From the NCBI GenBank assembly GCA_013423385.1, contig BLZA01000030.1:62001-126000 (forward strand): a DNA stretch of 64,000 bases, read 5' to 3'. Made by a program: the position numbers and the translations under genes. The DNA comes from Naganishia liquefaciens (taxonomy: Eukaryota > Basidiomycota > Tremellomycetes > Filobasidiales > Filobasidiaceae). This document shows, piece by piece, positions 24,365 through 35,670 of the stretch (position 1 is its first letter; every line of letters begins with the position of its first letter). Under the pieces are notes generated by a model. The model saw nothing but the letters and a program-made list of their open reading frames with translations, did not search any database and was not told the DNA's origin.

Positions 24365-26412
24365 ATGGACCCTTTCGACGAATTCTTTGCCGCCGTCTTC
24401 GGTGCATCAGGGATTGGCGGATCAAGGAGCGATGGATTTAATTGTAGAGCATCGCTAAGGACACCTCATTCGGACTCTTGGGCATTCACTGAGCGCACAA
24501 AGGAGCAGTGCGACGAATTAGAGAACAATGAGGATTCCAACACATTGAGTATCATCGCAAAAAGGGACGACGAAGACGACGACAGCAACAACCATCACAA
24601 CAATGACGACTACTCTCAGTTAGATGACGTGCCAGTGAGATCGGATCAATACCCGCTTAAAGTTGGAGAAGCAGATGAACGCAGTCGGAAGAAGATGGCG
24701 ACTGCGGAAGAAGATGAGGAGACCGCACTGGGTAGCAAGGAAGAGTCAGGGCACTGTGATATGGATGGTGAAGAGGAGATGAGGAACTTCGAACCTCCGT
24801 CTATGCAGCTGTCGGCGGTGAAGGAATGTTACAACCTAGCAGAAGAAGACGTTTTCTCTTTTTCCATGTGGATTGAGATTGGAGGGGAGAAGGCGAAGGT
24901 CTATAAACCGGTTGATATGTCGGATTGCTTGTCGGAGGGCTGGATCGCGAGCGAGGCGGGAATGGTGAGGCTGCGTTCACACATCGTGTTCCGCCATTAG
25001 GTACTGACTAAAGTGGTTCACCAAGCATTACACGGTAAACGTTCTCGTTGGACGCAAGACCAAGGTAAGTGTCATGGGGCGAATGATCCGCAAAAGTCCT
25101 TAAAGCCGATTATCTATGGAATGCGGTCAGAGGCAACGGAATACGGACATATTTCCCAATTTGACGGGTGAATACTACATAGACGGAGTCAGGGTAGCCT
25201 ACCAGCATCTCACTGAGCGCTTCATTTATGCCAAAAAGCCAAGAACCTGCGTCATTGATGGGAAAACAATCAGCCAAACCGAGAAAAGGCTGTTCCGCTT
25301 TACCGCTCCCGTGAGTTGTTGGCCGCGTCCAAGGCACAGTGAATTTGCTCTCAAACTTTTCGAAAGATCACGACGGAAGAGTTGACTCCGGAAGTGAATG
25401 TCAAAAAAGTCGGGACCATTTCAGTGATGTTCAGAAGGTCAACTGGAGGGCGCCTGAAGGTCGCCGAATCCAAATGTACCAGCAAGACGCCTGCCCTGAC
25501 TGAAAACGTTATTCAAGCGGAACCTCTCGTCGGCGAGATCAACGAAATACAGAAATCCGGGACTCTGATAGGTGCCATCACCGATTGAGTCGGAATCATG
25601 TTGACGATGCATTAGCTCGCTAATCTTCCGCCCTTTTACAGATATGGGGATTCGGTCGAGTTGCAGACGCAATTCGCCACTCGCACCATCTCAAGAGATC
25701 AAGTACATCCCCATAATCGGAAAAAGGAGAAGCCCTTTTATGAGCTTCGTTTGAGGTACGCGCCTAAGGGCATGCTGCAGGCTGAGGGGATTGTGCCTAG
25801 TGCGTCTTGATACCGTTCGAGGAGCTCCTGCTAATCGATGGTTCTATTCACGACAGTCGATTTTCGCATGACACCGGGGGATCAAGGACTCAACGCAGAT
25901 CATCCTATCGAGGTGGAAGACGAAATCTCATACACAGACCCCATCGAGTCTCTCGCTGTTCAACGGTCGCCGGAACTGGGAAGACAACCAATAGGGGCAA
26001 ATTTTGCGCCAGAAGAGAGAAAGGTCACGGCAGAGCTCTTGGCCGGATCGGCGATGGAAGGGAGTTCGAACGAGATTCCACAGACGGAAGCTCGCAGACT
26101 AGAAGAACCGAGTGCGATAGAGGTCGGTTCATCGCATTTTTTTGCCAATGCAGTTTCGTCAACACATCTCTTTTGTAGGGGGGACAAGAGGATCGCGTTG
26201 CACGGCAGGAGCAGTTCGTTCGAAGAATGAAGGCACACCTGAATGCAGGCGGAGACATTGGCGAGCAAAGACAATTCGAAGTGCCAGGATCAAAGCGTCC
26301 GAATACGGACGAGGTGGAGGCTGATGTGAAGAACGAGCACAAAAGGTGCAAAGTAACCGTCAGGGACTACTTCGAGAATGGTCTCGTAGTAGTGAAGATT
26401 GAGGACGACTAG
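24365..26412 (+). CDS. DUF7918-type basidiomycete protein
   Basis: Several exons. The ATG at 24365 begins MDPFDEFFAAVFGASG, followed by a strongly acidic low-complexity stretch (KRDDEDDDSNNHHNNDDYSQ). The body reads FSFSMWIEIGGEKAKVYKP, DCLSEGWIASEAGM, KHYTVNVLVGRKTK, TGEYYIDGVRVAYQHL and KRLFRFTAPITTEE, then VKKVGTISVMFRRSTGGR and the later GDSVELQTQFATRTIS. This layout (a beta-rich domain with W-I-x-S-E-A-G, a YIDG-V turn and GTI-x-V-x-F-R-R) is what I associate with DUF7918, a family of unknown function expanded in basidiomycetes. The last exon ends RDYFENGLVVVKIEDD with TAG at 26412. A KRCK cluster might be a nuclear signal. Intron junctions after EAGM and after GTLI are approximate. Confidence 0.65.
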
Positions 26413-26823
26413 ATGCAGGCAGACCGCTGGGTCGGCAATGATACTTGCTGCTAAGATGGTTGTACGTTGATTTCGTATTGTCGCTGATGAACTCGCAGTC
26501 GTCGAGAATGCATTAATACCCTGGCACAATGGGCAAATCGTCAACAGGGGAAAGGGGAACGCCGGGCGGAAGTAGCGATACGGTTTGGTCCATTCCGGAT
26601 TCGGAAAGTCATCCTCGACCTGCTTCACCGTGCGTGTGGCCATGTAGTACCAGTGAACATCGGCTGTATGAGCTGACGCCGACCGGGGATTCACAAAGAC
26701 AGTGCAAATGGTGCACTTGAGGTATCGCAGTCCGGGATGCGACCGCAGGTCGAGGCCCACAAGAAGCGGCAGGGTGACCGAATTCATGTGCCACTGATCC
26801 ATCGTCGGATAGCGGTACGCCAT
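26290..26823 (-). CDS. Possible C2H2-like zinc-binding protein
   Basis: A minus-strand frame with ATG at 26821-26823 (MAYRYPTMDQWHMNSVTLPL). It contains LRYLKCTICTVFVNPRSASA followed by HTADVHW, giving C-x2-C-x(13)-H-x4-H, and later a second pair, TICPLCQG. A Cys pair, His pair and later Cys pair is reminiscent of DUF3505-type proteins, but the match is weak. The reading stays open to 26290 and so overlaps the last exon of the DUF7918 gene in antisense. An intron after CPLCQ (donor GTATTAATG) would shorten it. It may be a genuine small gene or a degraded one. Confidence 0.35.
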   Translation of the reverse strand: MAYRYPTMDQWHMNSVTLPLLVGLDLRSHPGLRYLKCTICTVFVNPRSASAHTADVHWYYMATRTVKQVEDDFPNPEWTKPYRYFRPAFPFPLLTICPLCQGINAFSTTASSSATIRNQRTTILAASIIADPAVCLHLVVLNLHYYETILEVVPDGYFAPFVLVLHISLHLVRIRTL

Positions 26824-26958
26824 CCCGGGCGATCTGGGGATGCATGAGCGCGGATTATCCGTCACAAGTCGATATCGGTCACCTTGTTTATTTATTTACT
26901 GTCTGCTTCTTTGAGCGAAATCAAGCTCGTTTAACTCGATCGCATTCAAATCTGAGAC

Positions 26959-28173
26959 ATGGAGCACCAACTCGACTACGAGTCGTCATGCCAGTCTCCT
27001 GGTTTTCGATTTCCTCGCTACGCCGCCATGCATCTCGTCATCGTCTCTCACATACTCGCACTCCTCAACAGACTCTACGCACACTACTCCTTCATCGTAA
27101 ACTACGCACTCTATGCCATCCTCTGGATATTCCTCCGCGGCGCACCACCCAACCGGGATGCGACGGTGAATCGAGCAAAAGGATGGTCACCGGGCGTGTT
27201 CGTGGCCTGTTCCGAAGGACCCGTAGGAACAGCCTTGGTGCTGCAACTCGCAAAAGAAGGGTATACTGTTCATGCAGGAGTATCTTCGATTGACGAAGGG
27301 GAAAAGTTGGTCCGACGGTGGAAAAATCTGGGAAGCAGCAACGGTGGAACAGTGCGTCCTGTAGTGTACGACATCTCGGACCCGCTGTCCATCAGGCGTG
27401 CCGCCGACAATCTTCAGACATACGATGAGGCACATTCGCATCGGCGACTGGTTTCGGTGATCTGCAATCCCGGATCAATGATTGTCTCGCCTTTTCACAG
27501 CCTCCACGACGAACAAATCGACGTGAGTCGCTCTTCTCCAAACGCTGGCCTCGACTCATGCTCATTTACAGACAACCATCGATACCAATCTTCGCTCGAA
27601 CATGACCCTCATTCGCGTATTCCTTGCGCTTCTCTCTACCACTTCAGCCCATTCGAAACCGCTTCAAATGCGTCTTATCGTCCTCTCCTCCTTCACTTCC
27701 TATACGCCCCTACCCGGATTAGCAATCCCAGCGGCCATGGCCTCGGCACTAGATAGCTTGGCTCGAGCACTGATGGTCGAGGAACAAAACAGAAATATAC
27801 GAACGACTATAATCAGGACAGGGTTCATCAGGGGATCGGTCCCGCGGATTGCGGACAGCGCACGGGATTGTCCTACCGTCAGACGATGGCGCGGGATAAT
27901 CTGGTGTGCAGACCGTCTCGGCACGCCGGTCGAATACGTGGCAGCGCAAGTAACAGACGCCCTGGTGTGTCCTCCTGCCATGCCTGATCGTTCATCAGAA
28001 ACAACGCTGACATACGTTTCCCAAATATGGGACAGACGGATCGCTGGATGCAGCCTTGTTACACGCTTGGGTGTGATGCGCTGCTCGCGCAGGCACTCAG
28101 GGATTTCGTACCCGAGCCGATATACGAGTGGGCGCTTGTCAAGGTTCTTGGGAGCGCCTCAGGAGCGGGTTAA
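26959..28173 (+). CDS. SDR-superfamily protein, DUF1776-like, lacking the usual catalytic Tyr-Lys
   Basis: Starts MEHQLDYESSCQSPGFRF, with a hydrophobic N-terminal segment (IVNYALYAILWIFLRG) that may anchor it to a membrane. The Rossmann region reads GVFVACSEGPVGTALVLQLA and RPVVYDISDPLSIRRAADNL, with SVICNPGSMIVSPFHSLHDE as the NAG-equivalent strand. An intron near 27523-27571 follows. Then RLIVLSSFTSYTPLPG is followed by AAMASALDSLARAL, where classical enzymes have YxxxK; here no Tyr-xxx-Lys is visible. Such non-catalytic SDR proteins are known in fungi as DUF1776. Near 28000 the frame must shift by one, because GCDALLAQALRDFVPEPIYE continues to a TAA at 28171-28173. Either a short intron or a frameshift lies there. 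Confidence 0.65.
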
Positions 28174-28471
28174 AAGACTATAATTGATACAGTATCGATG
28201 CTATGTATGACATCGACGTGCTATGGTGGTATAGGGCGTCCTCTATTACTGTTTGGCTGTAGAACCCTGAAGAATGGGAGGATGCTTATGGAAGACTAAA
28301 AGTCGCCCTGTCCATCGACGGATGATTCCGGACGGTCCGTCGACAATGTATCGCAGACTTGATCTCAAGGCCGAAATCGCACCCACTGCAATTCTCGAGC
28401 AACTATTGCCATACTCGTTCCCAGTCTCGAGGTATGATGTTCATGTATTACGTCTCGAGCGATCTCGACGG

Positions 28472-29907
28472 TCACCGCCTCCGGAACAGGGCGAGTCGTT
28501 TGGGCGCAATCTCTGCCCGGCGCGCTGATTCGGCACTCGGCTTGGCTGTCGAGGATCCCGAGTCTCCATAGTCCTTGACATCGTCTTCCTCTTGATTGCC
28601 CTTTTCTAGGTCGACCGCTGGACTGATAGGCGACAGCTCGAGCGGCGATGGCTGGTATGCAGAGGTATTGACGTCGCAGTCGAGTCTTCTCGCATGATCC
28701 GTCAAACTCGGTGGATCAGGTATCGCCGAAGCGGGATTTGTACTTGCTGGGAAATGGTAGGAGAATCGTGAAATGTCTTGGTATCCCTCTACGGCGAAAT
28801 CTAGTTGTCGTTGATCGTGGAAATCGCGAGTTTGTTGCGGGCCTCTCTGCGGGCCGGCTGATGGGTCAGGCGAGGCTACCATTGGTGTCGTTTGTGGCTT
28901 AGGTCCGGTGAGAATGCGTCGTGCGGCGGAGCGAGCGTTGATGGTGAAGACGATGGAGAGAGCGTACAGCTCGGTGATGATCTCGAGAAAAATCCAAAAG
29001 GCCGTCGTCTTTGTGCGATGGGCAGCCGGCTGGGATAAGAACAGCACACACATGACGGCGCCGCAGATATGCGTAAGCAGGACCGTTTCGAGCGTCAATG
29101 CAATCAGGCGTTTGATGACGTCGTTGGTGCTGTCGAAAGTCGGTGACCGGGCTCGCCAGAGGCAGCGGATGAGCGTAAGCGTAAGAAAGCCGTCTAGGCT
29201 TGCTGAAAGGCCCATCCAGAGGATGGCAACAACCTGGCTAGGGACGCCAATCACGCGTGACGAGAAGCTCTCGTGGCTGACCCAGGGGTCTTCTGCCCAA
29301 AGGAAGGCCGTCACGGCGAGACTGACACCAGACTTTAACGCAGTGCCCCGTTTCCACGCGCGTCACTTACGCTATCCCGCAAAGAGCAGTGATACTGCCC
29401 CAAATCCAAACCGTCCAAAGGAACCATTTTGGCCGCCCTAGCAGGATGTATGCTCGTCGTCCAAAGTAGCACTGCGCTGTGAACGCTACAAGCGGGATCT
29501 GCCCGTCATTACGACCATGAGTTGCAATTGATGATGTTCTCAACGTAAAACAAGCTCACCAGGCCATCCTGAAACGAAAGCGGCCACCAGAATTCTCCCC
29601 ATATCTTTGGATTCTGAATCCCGTCAACATAATACTTCCATGCCGTTGAAGTGATAATCAGGACTTGGAGCACCGATAATCCGTATATCCAGCCGACAAG
29701 AATATGCAACCTCCACGGATCGCTTCGAAATTTGTTGTAATATTGGTATACTTGCGTTGAATGACAGCCGAAGAGCCCAATCTGAGCAGGACAGCACATA
29801 ATCAGCCGCGTTTAACAGATATCCATCGAGCGACTCACAGCAAGGAACGAACCTATCAGGAAGCCCGTCGGGTCGACGGGATACGGATTCTGGCTAACCT
29901 CGGTCAT
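28472..29907 (-). CDS. Seven-helix DUF6534-type membrane protein (B)
   Basis: The ATG at 29905-29907 begins MTEVSQNPYPVDPTGFLIGS; an intron splits helix 1 (FLA joined to IGLFGCHSTQVYQYYNKF). Helices follow: LVGWIYGLSVLQVLIITSTA, IPLVAFTAQCYFGRRAYILL, VWIWGSITALCGIA, VIGVPSQVVAILWMGLSASL and LETVLLTHICGAVMCVLFLS. The family-typical last helix FLEIITELYALSIVFTINA ends in R-S-A-A-R-R. LTLIRCLWRARSPTFDSTND, before helix 6, and the NAR ending are strong marks of DUF6534. The tail of about 140 residues is Pro/Ser-rich and acidic. Function is unknown; a receptor or sensor role is inferred from topology. It is the second such gene in 20 kb. Confidence 0.82.
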
Positions 29908-31131
29908 TACTCATGATCTTCTGCTACGCTTCATTTGTTTCGTGCTGCTACACGTTGTGGGATGGCGGCTGCGTTGACTGCTCCGCCTTGATATACCACA
30001 AGACCGTATAGATTCCTGTAAAAGCGGGATGGGAATCGCATCATGCCCAGCTGTCTCAGAGTGAAGAATCCCGCGGTGTCGATCGCCGCTTTTACATAAT
30101 ATTCCGAACAAGCGGAACTTCTTTACAGCTTTCCTTGCTCGCCCAGAACTTGGTGGGCGGATCAATAATGGTGGATCTTGCCCACCTCGCAAGGCATAAC
30201 AAGTCTGAGCGAAGCGATCTGCTAGGATCTGCATACCGATTCCCGGTCGTGGGTAGATACTTGACTGCGCGAGTGACAACGCGCTGGTGGTTTACCGACA
30301 TCTGGTAAGCCGACGGTCTGTCACGCGATCTGACGGATGTAAGACACGGCAGCACCAGGTGATTCACTATCGCACTTTCAGAAGTACTACAGATCTCTTT
30401 TGTAGCTACGGAAGTCGTCTATGCTATATAGCAATACTGGGCCCCTCGCTATTGCCTCCCAAGCGACAAATGGGCTGCCGCAGGCTCGTGACCGATAACG
30501 TGCGATCACCCAACAGACCGAAATAGCAACGATATTAAACGAGGTCCACTTGCGATAACACCATCCACGGATATTTGAACTTTGAGGGAGATTCGTTGCT
30601 GCTATGTGTGGCAACATAATCTCTTTAGGCAGCTACCCCGGACGTCTCAGGTACGCAAGCTGGGTGACACTTGATGTGTTGTTCTGCGTATTCGCCGACT
30701 TACAGGAACATCGGCCACCTGGCAAGGACTATCGGCAATTCCGACGTTCTGCGGCTTTGCGCCATCATGATAGCTCACCCCACTTCTAGAGTTCCGCGGT
30801 GATGATTTCATCTCACAGCCCTTTCACCTCCAGGCACGAAGCCTGACCTGCTGCGGCGAAAGTGCTACTGACGAAGTGGGGAAACACGACACCCACAATA
30901 GGCCCAGATGCCAATCGATCACGTATCTCGGGCCACGCCGCTTCAGTAATGACACTTCTCGATAAGGCTGCGCTCCGCCGCTCACACCATTATCATAAGC
31001 ATGACAGATCCTCGGGAGAGCCCATCTGAAGTACGCCCATGTAGATCAAGCAGGTATAAGGCAGGGTTGAAACGAGGCGCCCGTCGCCGCCTCCGGGACA
31101 TCTACCCATCAACAAGCATCGCTCGGTCAAA
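29908..31131. other. Intergenic region between divergent membrane-protein genes
   Basis: About 1.2 kb, shared upstream by the DUF6534 gene (minus) and the OPT gene (plus). Open frames at 29911-30279, 30287-30526 and 30604-30789 have no domains, start contexts or splice signals that I can defend. I see no repeat or RNA gene here. Confidence 0.35.
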
Positions 31132-34100
31132 ATGACTTTCCCCGACGAGCCGACGGGCGTCAAGGTGTATCAAGTTGACGAAACTATTCCGCCCCTGCAT
31201 GCTTCTTCCTTGTCGTACGATCAACCGCTCGGTATCCATCAAACAGAAGACAATGAGACATCAGGAACACTGACACCCCGAAGTCTTGACGAGAAAGACC
31301 ATGATAAAGGCTACAGCAAAGAAGTCGAAGCTGGGTACACGACCGAAACTTCCAGCGATTATGATCAGGCGGTGGAGCTCACGCCGATGGAGGCGTTCAA
31401 GAGAAAGGTGGATGGAGATGAGTCGCCTTTTGCCGAAGTGCAAGCCTGCGTGCCGACGGATGACGATCCAACGATCATGATCAATCGTAAGTGTTCCTTC
31501 TTTCACGGACAATTTCTTCACTGAGCGCTCACATCACACAAATCGCTGTTGTTACAGACTTTCGAATGTGGTTCCTGTTGACTCTCTTCGTCATCTTGTT
31601 TGCCGGAGTGAACCAGTTCTTTGCGTAAGTCGAGTCTCCGTTTGAATCAAGCTACCGCTAACCCATTGTGATACTGTGACAGTCTTCGATATGTACGCTG
31701 CAGAGAAATGTTGCAAACGGACGAAACGATTTACCATACTTTCGCAGCCATCACTGACAATAGGATATGTTGTCGCACAGATCTTGCTGTTTCCCATCGG
31801 AAAAGCCTGGGAGAAACTGCCAGAGGCGAGGATTGGCACGCAGCGATTTGGCTTCCGCCTCAATCCAGGAAAATTCACCATCAAGGAGCACGCACTTATC
31901 GTCATCGTGAGTACTGAGTATCACTGGGGGGGGGGGNNNNNNNNNNGGGGGGGGGGGGGGGGTCGACGCTGACCCTGCGTCAGTGTGTAAACTTGACGGG
32001 CAGCAGCGCCTACGCGCTTGGAAGCTACGTGGCCATCAGCAGTCCTGTATACTGGAATCGAGACTACGGAGCCGGTTTCTGTTTTGTATATCTGCTCACA
32101 ACACAGATGCTTGGGTGAGTTCCTCCTAGCAGTGAGTTCAGCTACTTCGCTGACAAGGCTATCTTTCAGCTTTGGTCTCGCTGGCTTGGCAAGAAGGTGG
32201 CTTGTCTATCCCGCCGCTCTCATATGGCCATCAACTCTGTCGTCAACTGTCCTATTCCGGGCCCTGCATGAGAACTCTGACAGGGGTGTTGTGGCGAATG
32301 GCTGGAAGGTTAGCCGATATCGATACTTCAGTAAGTATTCGTCAATTCCGCCGGATCCACTAACTGACATTTCTCAGGCATCGCCTGTATCATCTCGTTC
32401 GTGTGGTTCTGGTTCCCCGACTATCTATGCACCTGTCTGTCGTCATTCGCCTTCATGACCTGGATTTGGCCGAAGAACCAAAAGATCAATACTATTTTTG
32501 GGGTCAGTATACCTCCGGGCATGCAAGAGGCTTGAGCTGAACTCTCTGGTTGCAGATGAATTCTGGTCTCGGCTTGTTCCCAATCTCGTTTGACTGGACG
32601 GTCATCAACTACGCGGGCTCGCCTTTGATAACACCTTTCTATATCACCGCCAACTGTTTTGCCGTGGTCGTAATCTTTTTCCTGTTCCTCTCGCCTATCC
32701 TCTATTATAACAACGTCTGGAACAGTGGCTAGTGAGTGGAGCGAGCTGAAAGGGCAAGCTTTATCTGACGGGGTGGTGCGACAGCCTACCTCTGCTGTCA
32801 AGCTCGACATTCGACAACACAGGTGCCACTTATAATATCAGTCGTGTCGTTGACAAGAATCTCGAATTCGTTTTGAGCAAGTATGAGACGTATTCACCGA
32901 TGTACATTTCCATGTCGTACAGCCTTTCATACGCGCTGTCTTTCGCTTCAGTCACGGCGATTCTCTTCCACACTGTTCTTTACCATGGTAAAGAGATCTG
33001 GTCAAAGGTAAGTCGCAGTCACACAGTCGAAGATCACGGTGCTGATACTGTTTTGTAGGTCAAGGACTCTCGTGCTGGGGGAGAAGACGTTCACAAGCGT
33101 AAAATGAACGCATACCGAGAAGTGCCAGACTGGTGTGTTGCTACTTGTCTCTGCTCCTCTGCGCAGCCATTCATATTCTGCCTATCCCAGGTGGTACTTG
33201 ATTCTGACCGCGGTCATTCTCGGTTTGGGTATATTCACCGTCCGCTATTGGGACACGCAGCTCCCCGTTTGGGGCTTTATCGTTGTATGCTTCGGAATGG
33301 GGGCATTATTGATCATCCCTGAGGGATTGCTGGAGGGTACTACGAATCAACGGGTGTAAGTCAGGAGGCAAAAAATCAGCTGGCCAAGAGCAAGGCTGAG
33401 AGCGATCCAGTTTCTTGAACATCATTACCGAATTGATTGCGGGATATATATGGCCAGGTAAAGTCATTTATCGATACTCGTCTCAACCGTCGCTGACTCG
33501 TGGATCATTGTACAGGCAAGCCAATTGCCAACATGATGGTCAAGGTGAGTCTGTCGAATCTGCATTTCCGGACGCACGATCTCAACGGGCTCTGTAGTTC
33601 TATGGATACAACTCTGTCAAACATGGCCTCGATTTTGCGCAGGATCTCAAATTGGGCCAATACATGGTGAGAGGATCAACGGTCCTGTTTTGGTTCTCTG
33701 TCTGACGACATGGCTCGCAGAAAATTGCGCCCCGTATCCTGTTCGTTACACAAATCTACTCGTCGGTCCTATCGACTGCCGTTCAGACGGGAGGTGCGCT
33801 GCAAGATTTGAATGGAAAAATGCAAGCTTATACCGCCTTGCTTAGTGCTGAGATGGATGTATAGCAACGTCAAGGACCTGTGCAAGCCTACAAACAAAGA
33901 TCGCTTCACGTATGTCACTTCTTTGCAGTTCCTCATTGCTCAGGGAAATACCAACACACTCTCCATCCAGGTGCAATGGCTCCAAGGTCGTCTACAACGC
34001 TTCCATGATTTGGGGAGCCGTAGGTCCTATGCGACTATTCCAATCTGGTCAGGTATACAGCTCGTTGATGTACTTCTTCATCATAGGAGTGAGTCGCGCC

Positions 34101-34588
34101 TGTCAGGGTCCGAGAGCTAGAACTAACTTTCCGATAGCCCGTGGTAACCTGCATCGTGTATGCACTTTATCGGCGATACCCAAAGAGCTGGATTCGTTTC
34201 GTAAACGTTCCAATCTTCTTTAACGCAGCCGGTAACATACCTCCAGCTGTACGTCGTATAGCTTTTCTGAGCGCTTCCACGCTGATCCAAAGTCCCGCAG
34301 AACACAACGCAGTATAGTCTCTGGTTCATCGTTGGCTTCTTCTTCAACTACCTTATCCGTAGAAAGGCATTCGCGTGGTGGAAGAGATACAACTACCTCA
34401 CTCAGGCAGCGCTCGACACGGGCGTGGCCTTGGCAACAATCATCATCTTTTTTGCACTGAGCTATAATGGGATCAAGCTTGTCTGGGGCGGAAATACCAT
34501 TGGGAACGATACCTTTGACAGTAAGAGTGTGCCGTATTTGAAGGTGGCCAAGGGATCATATTTCGGCAAGGGTCCAGGCGAATTTTGA
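31132..34588 (+). CDS. OPT-family oligopeptide transporter
   Basis: About 14 exons. A long acidic N-terminus ([20 protein letters not shown] onward) precedes [20 protein letters not shown]. Next come [44 protein letters not shown] and [20 protein letters not shown]. The OPT signature region follows: [20 protein letters not shown] and [20 protein letters not shown]. Later come [60 protein letters not shown] and [20 protein letters not shown]. The stop is TGA at 34586-34588. The protein takes up small oligopeptides, possibly glutathione or metal-peptide conjugates, with protons. An intron near 31909-31982 contains a G homopolymer with ten N bases, so its true length is unknown. Coding sequence is unaffected as far as can be seen. 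Confidence 0.9.
31926..31962. repeat. G homopolymer with a 10-N assembly gap
   Basis: Eleven G residues, ten N bases at 31937-31946, then sixteen more G. The tract lies inside an OPT intron, between the donor GTGAGTACTG and an acceptor ending GCGTCAG. It is an unresolved homopolymer rather than a biological junction. Confidence 0.9.
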
Positions 34589-34687
34589 TTGCGGGCAAGA
34601 CGACTTTTGTAATTAAAGATAGAAGACCGATAGATGCGTGCTTTGTTTGACTGTCCATACTGTTCATCTCTTCCACAAATCTAACGC

Positions 34688-35670
34688 TCAGATCATCCTT
34701 GCCGATCTGGCAAACCTTTCCGCCAAGGCAGCAGCCACTCCACCAGCCACAAGTCCGACACTCCACACATTCCCCAAATCCTTCACCGCAGGCCAGAAAC
34801 TGTTCTTCTCCCTCTTGTACGCATTCAATTGGGCCAGCTTTTCCGGATTCTTCTCGGCATAGCGCTGTGTCTGGGATGCCTCGTTTTCCTTGTCGCCGCC
34901 GATGTAGCGGAGGAAGACGTAGTTTACAAGCGGACCGAGAAGGGTGAAAGGGTGGAATCGGTTATCGGCGTATAAAAGTAGGGGAATCGAGGCATGAACG
35001 AGGGCGTCTCCGAGGTAGCTACGCAGCGTTAGTACGGTATCGTGCAGGCGTTGAAAGGAACGTACTTGGGATGACGGACCAGGCTCCAGACGCCTGATCG
35101 CTGCAGTTCGTTTGACGACTTGTTGCGCTCCAATTGCCAATCCGCGAGAACCTCCATGGACAGACCGACAGTGTACAGTCCAACAGCCGCACTGTGTAGC
35201 AGTCCAGCATATTCACGAGGTGCGCTGAATTCATTCGAAAGCAAGGTACCGTTCAGTGGGATGCTCCAGGAGAGACTGATGATTGTCTGGACGACGGCCT
35301 CGGGCAAGAACTTGGTAAAGAAGGCTTTGGTCCACGCCGAGGGAGTCTTGATGTCGTCGTATCGCGGATCATCCCGTCCTCGCTGGATACTCCTCTTGAC
35401 AATCCGGTAAAAGAGCCTTCCACCCCATAGCGTCACTCCACCAAGCACTAATCGGTCCGTTGCGTTCAAACTCCTGAGTGCCGTCGAGAGCGGGACGCCA
35501 TTTGCGACATGTCGAATCAGGGCATGGTACCACGCATTAATGACGAGTCCGGAAGGCCAAAGATAGTCCTTTCCCTCGAGACGGCCGGTCGTACGTGCTG
35601 CAGCGTAGGCGACGGCGGATAGGCCTGTATGGAGGCCGAGCGAGGGGACAATGATGTCCTGGATGGTCAT
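34688..35670 (-). CDS. DUF1295 / steroid-reductase-like integral membrane protein
   Basis: The ATG at 35668-35670 opens MTIQDIIVPSLGLHTGLSAV. The first exon holds several hydrophobic stretches and ends near SGVWSLVRHPK. A short intron leads to YLGDALVHASIPLLLYADNR. The joined SLVRHPKYLGD matches the R-x-x-R-H-P-N-Y-x-G-E/D box shared by DUF1295 proteins, steroid 5-alpha-reductase C-terminal domains and isoprenylcysteine methyltransferases. The C-terminus reads QTQRYAEKNPEKLAQLNAYK and a final hydrophobic segment, LGNVWSVGLVAGGVAAAL. Membrane reductases of this fold use NADPH; the substrate here is unknown. The gene is convergent with OPT, with only about 100 bp between stop codons. Confidence 0.78.
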
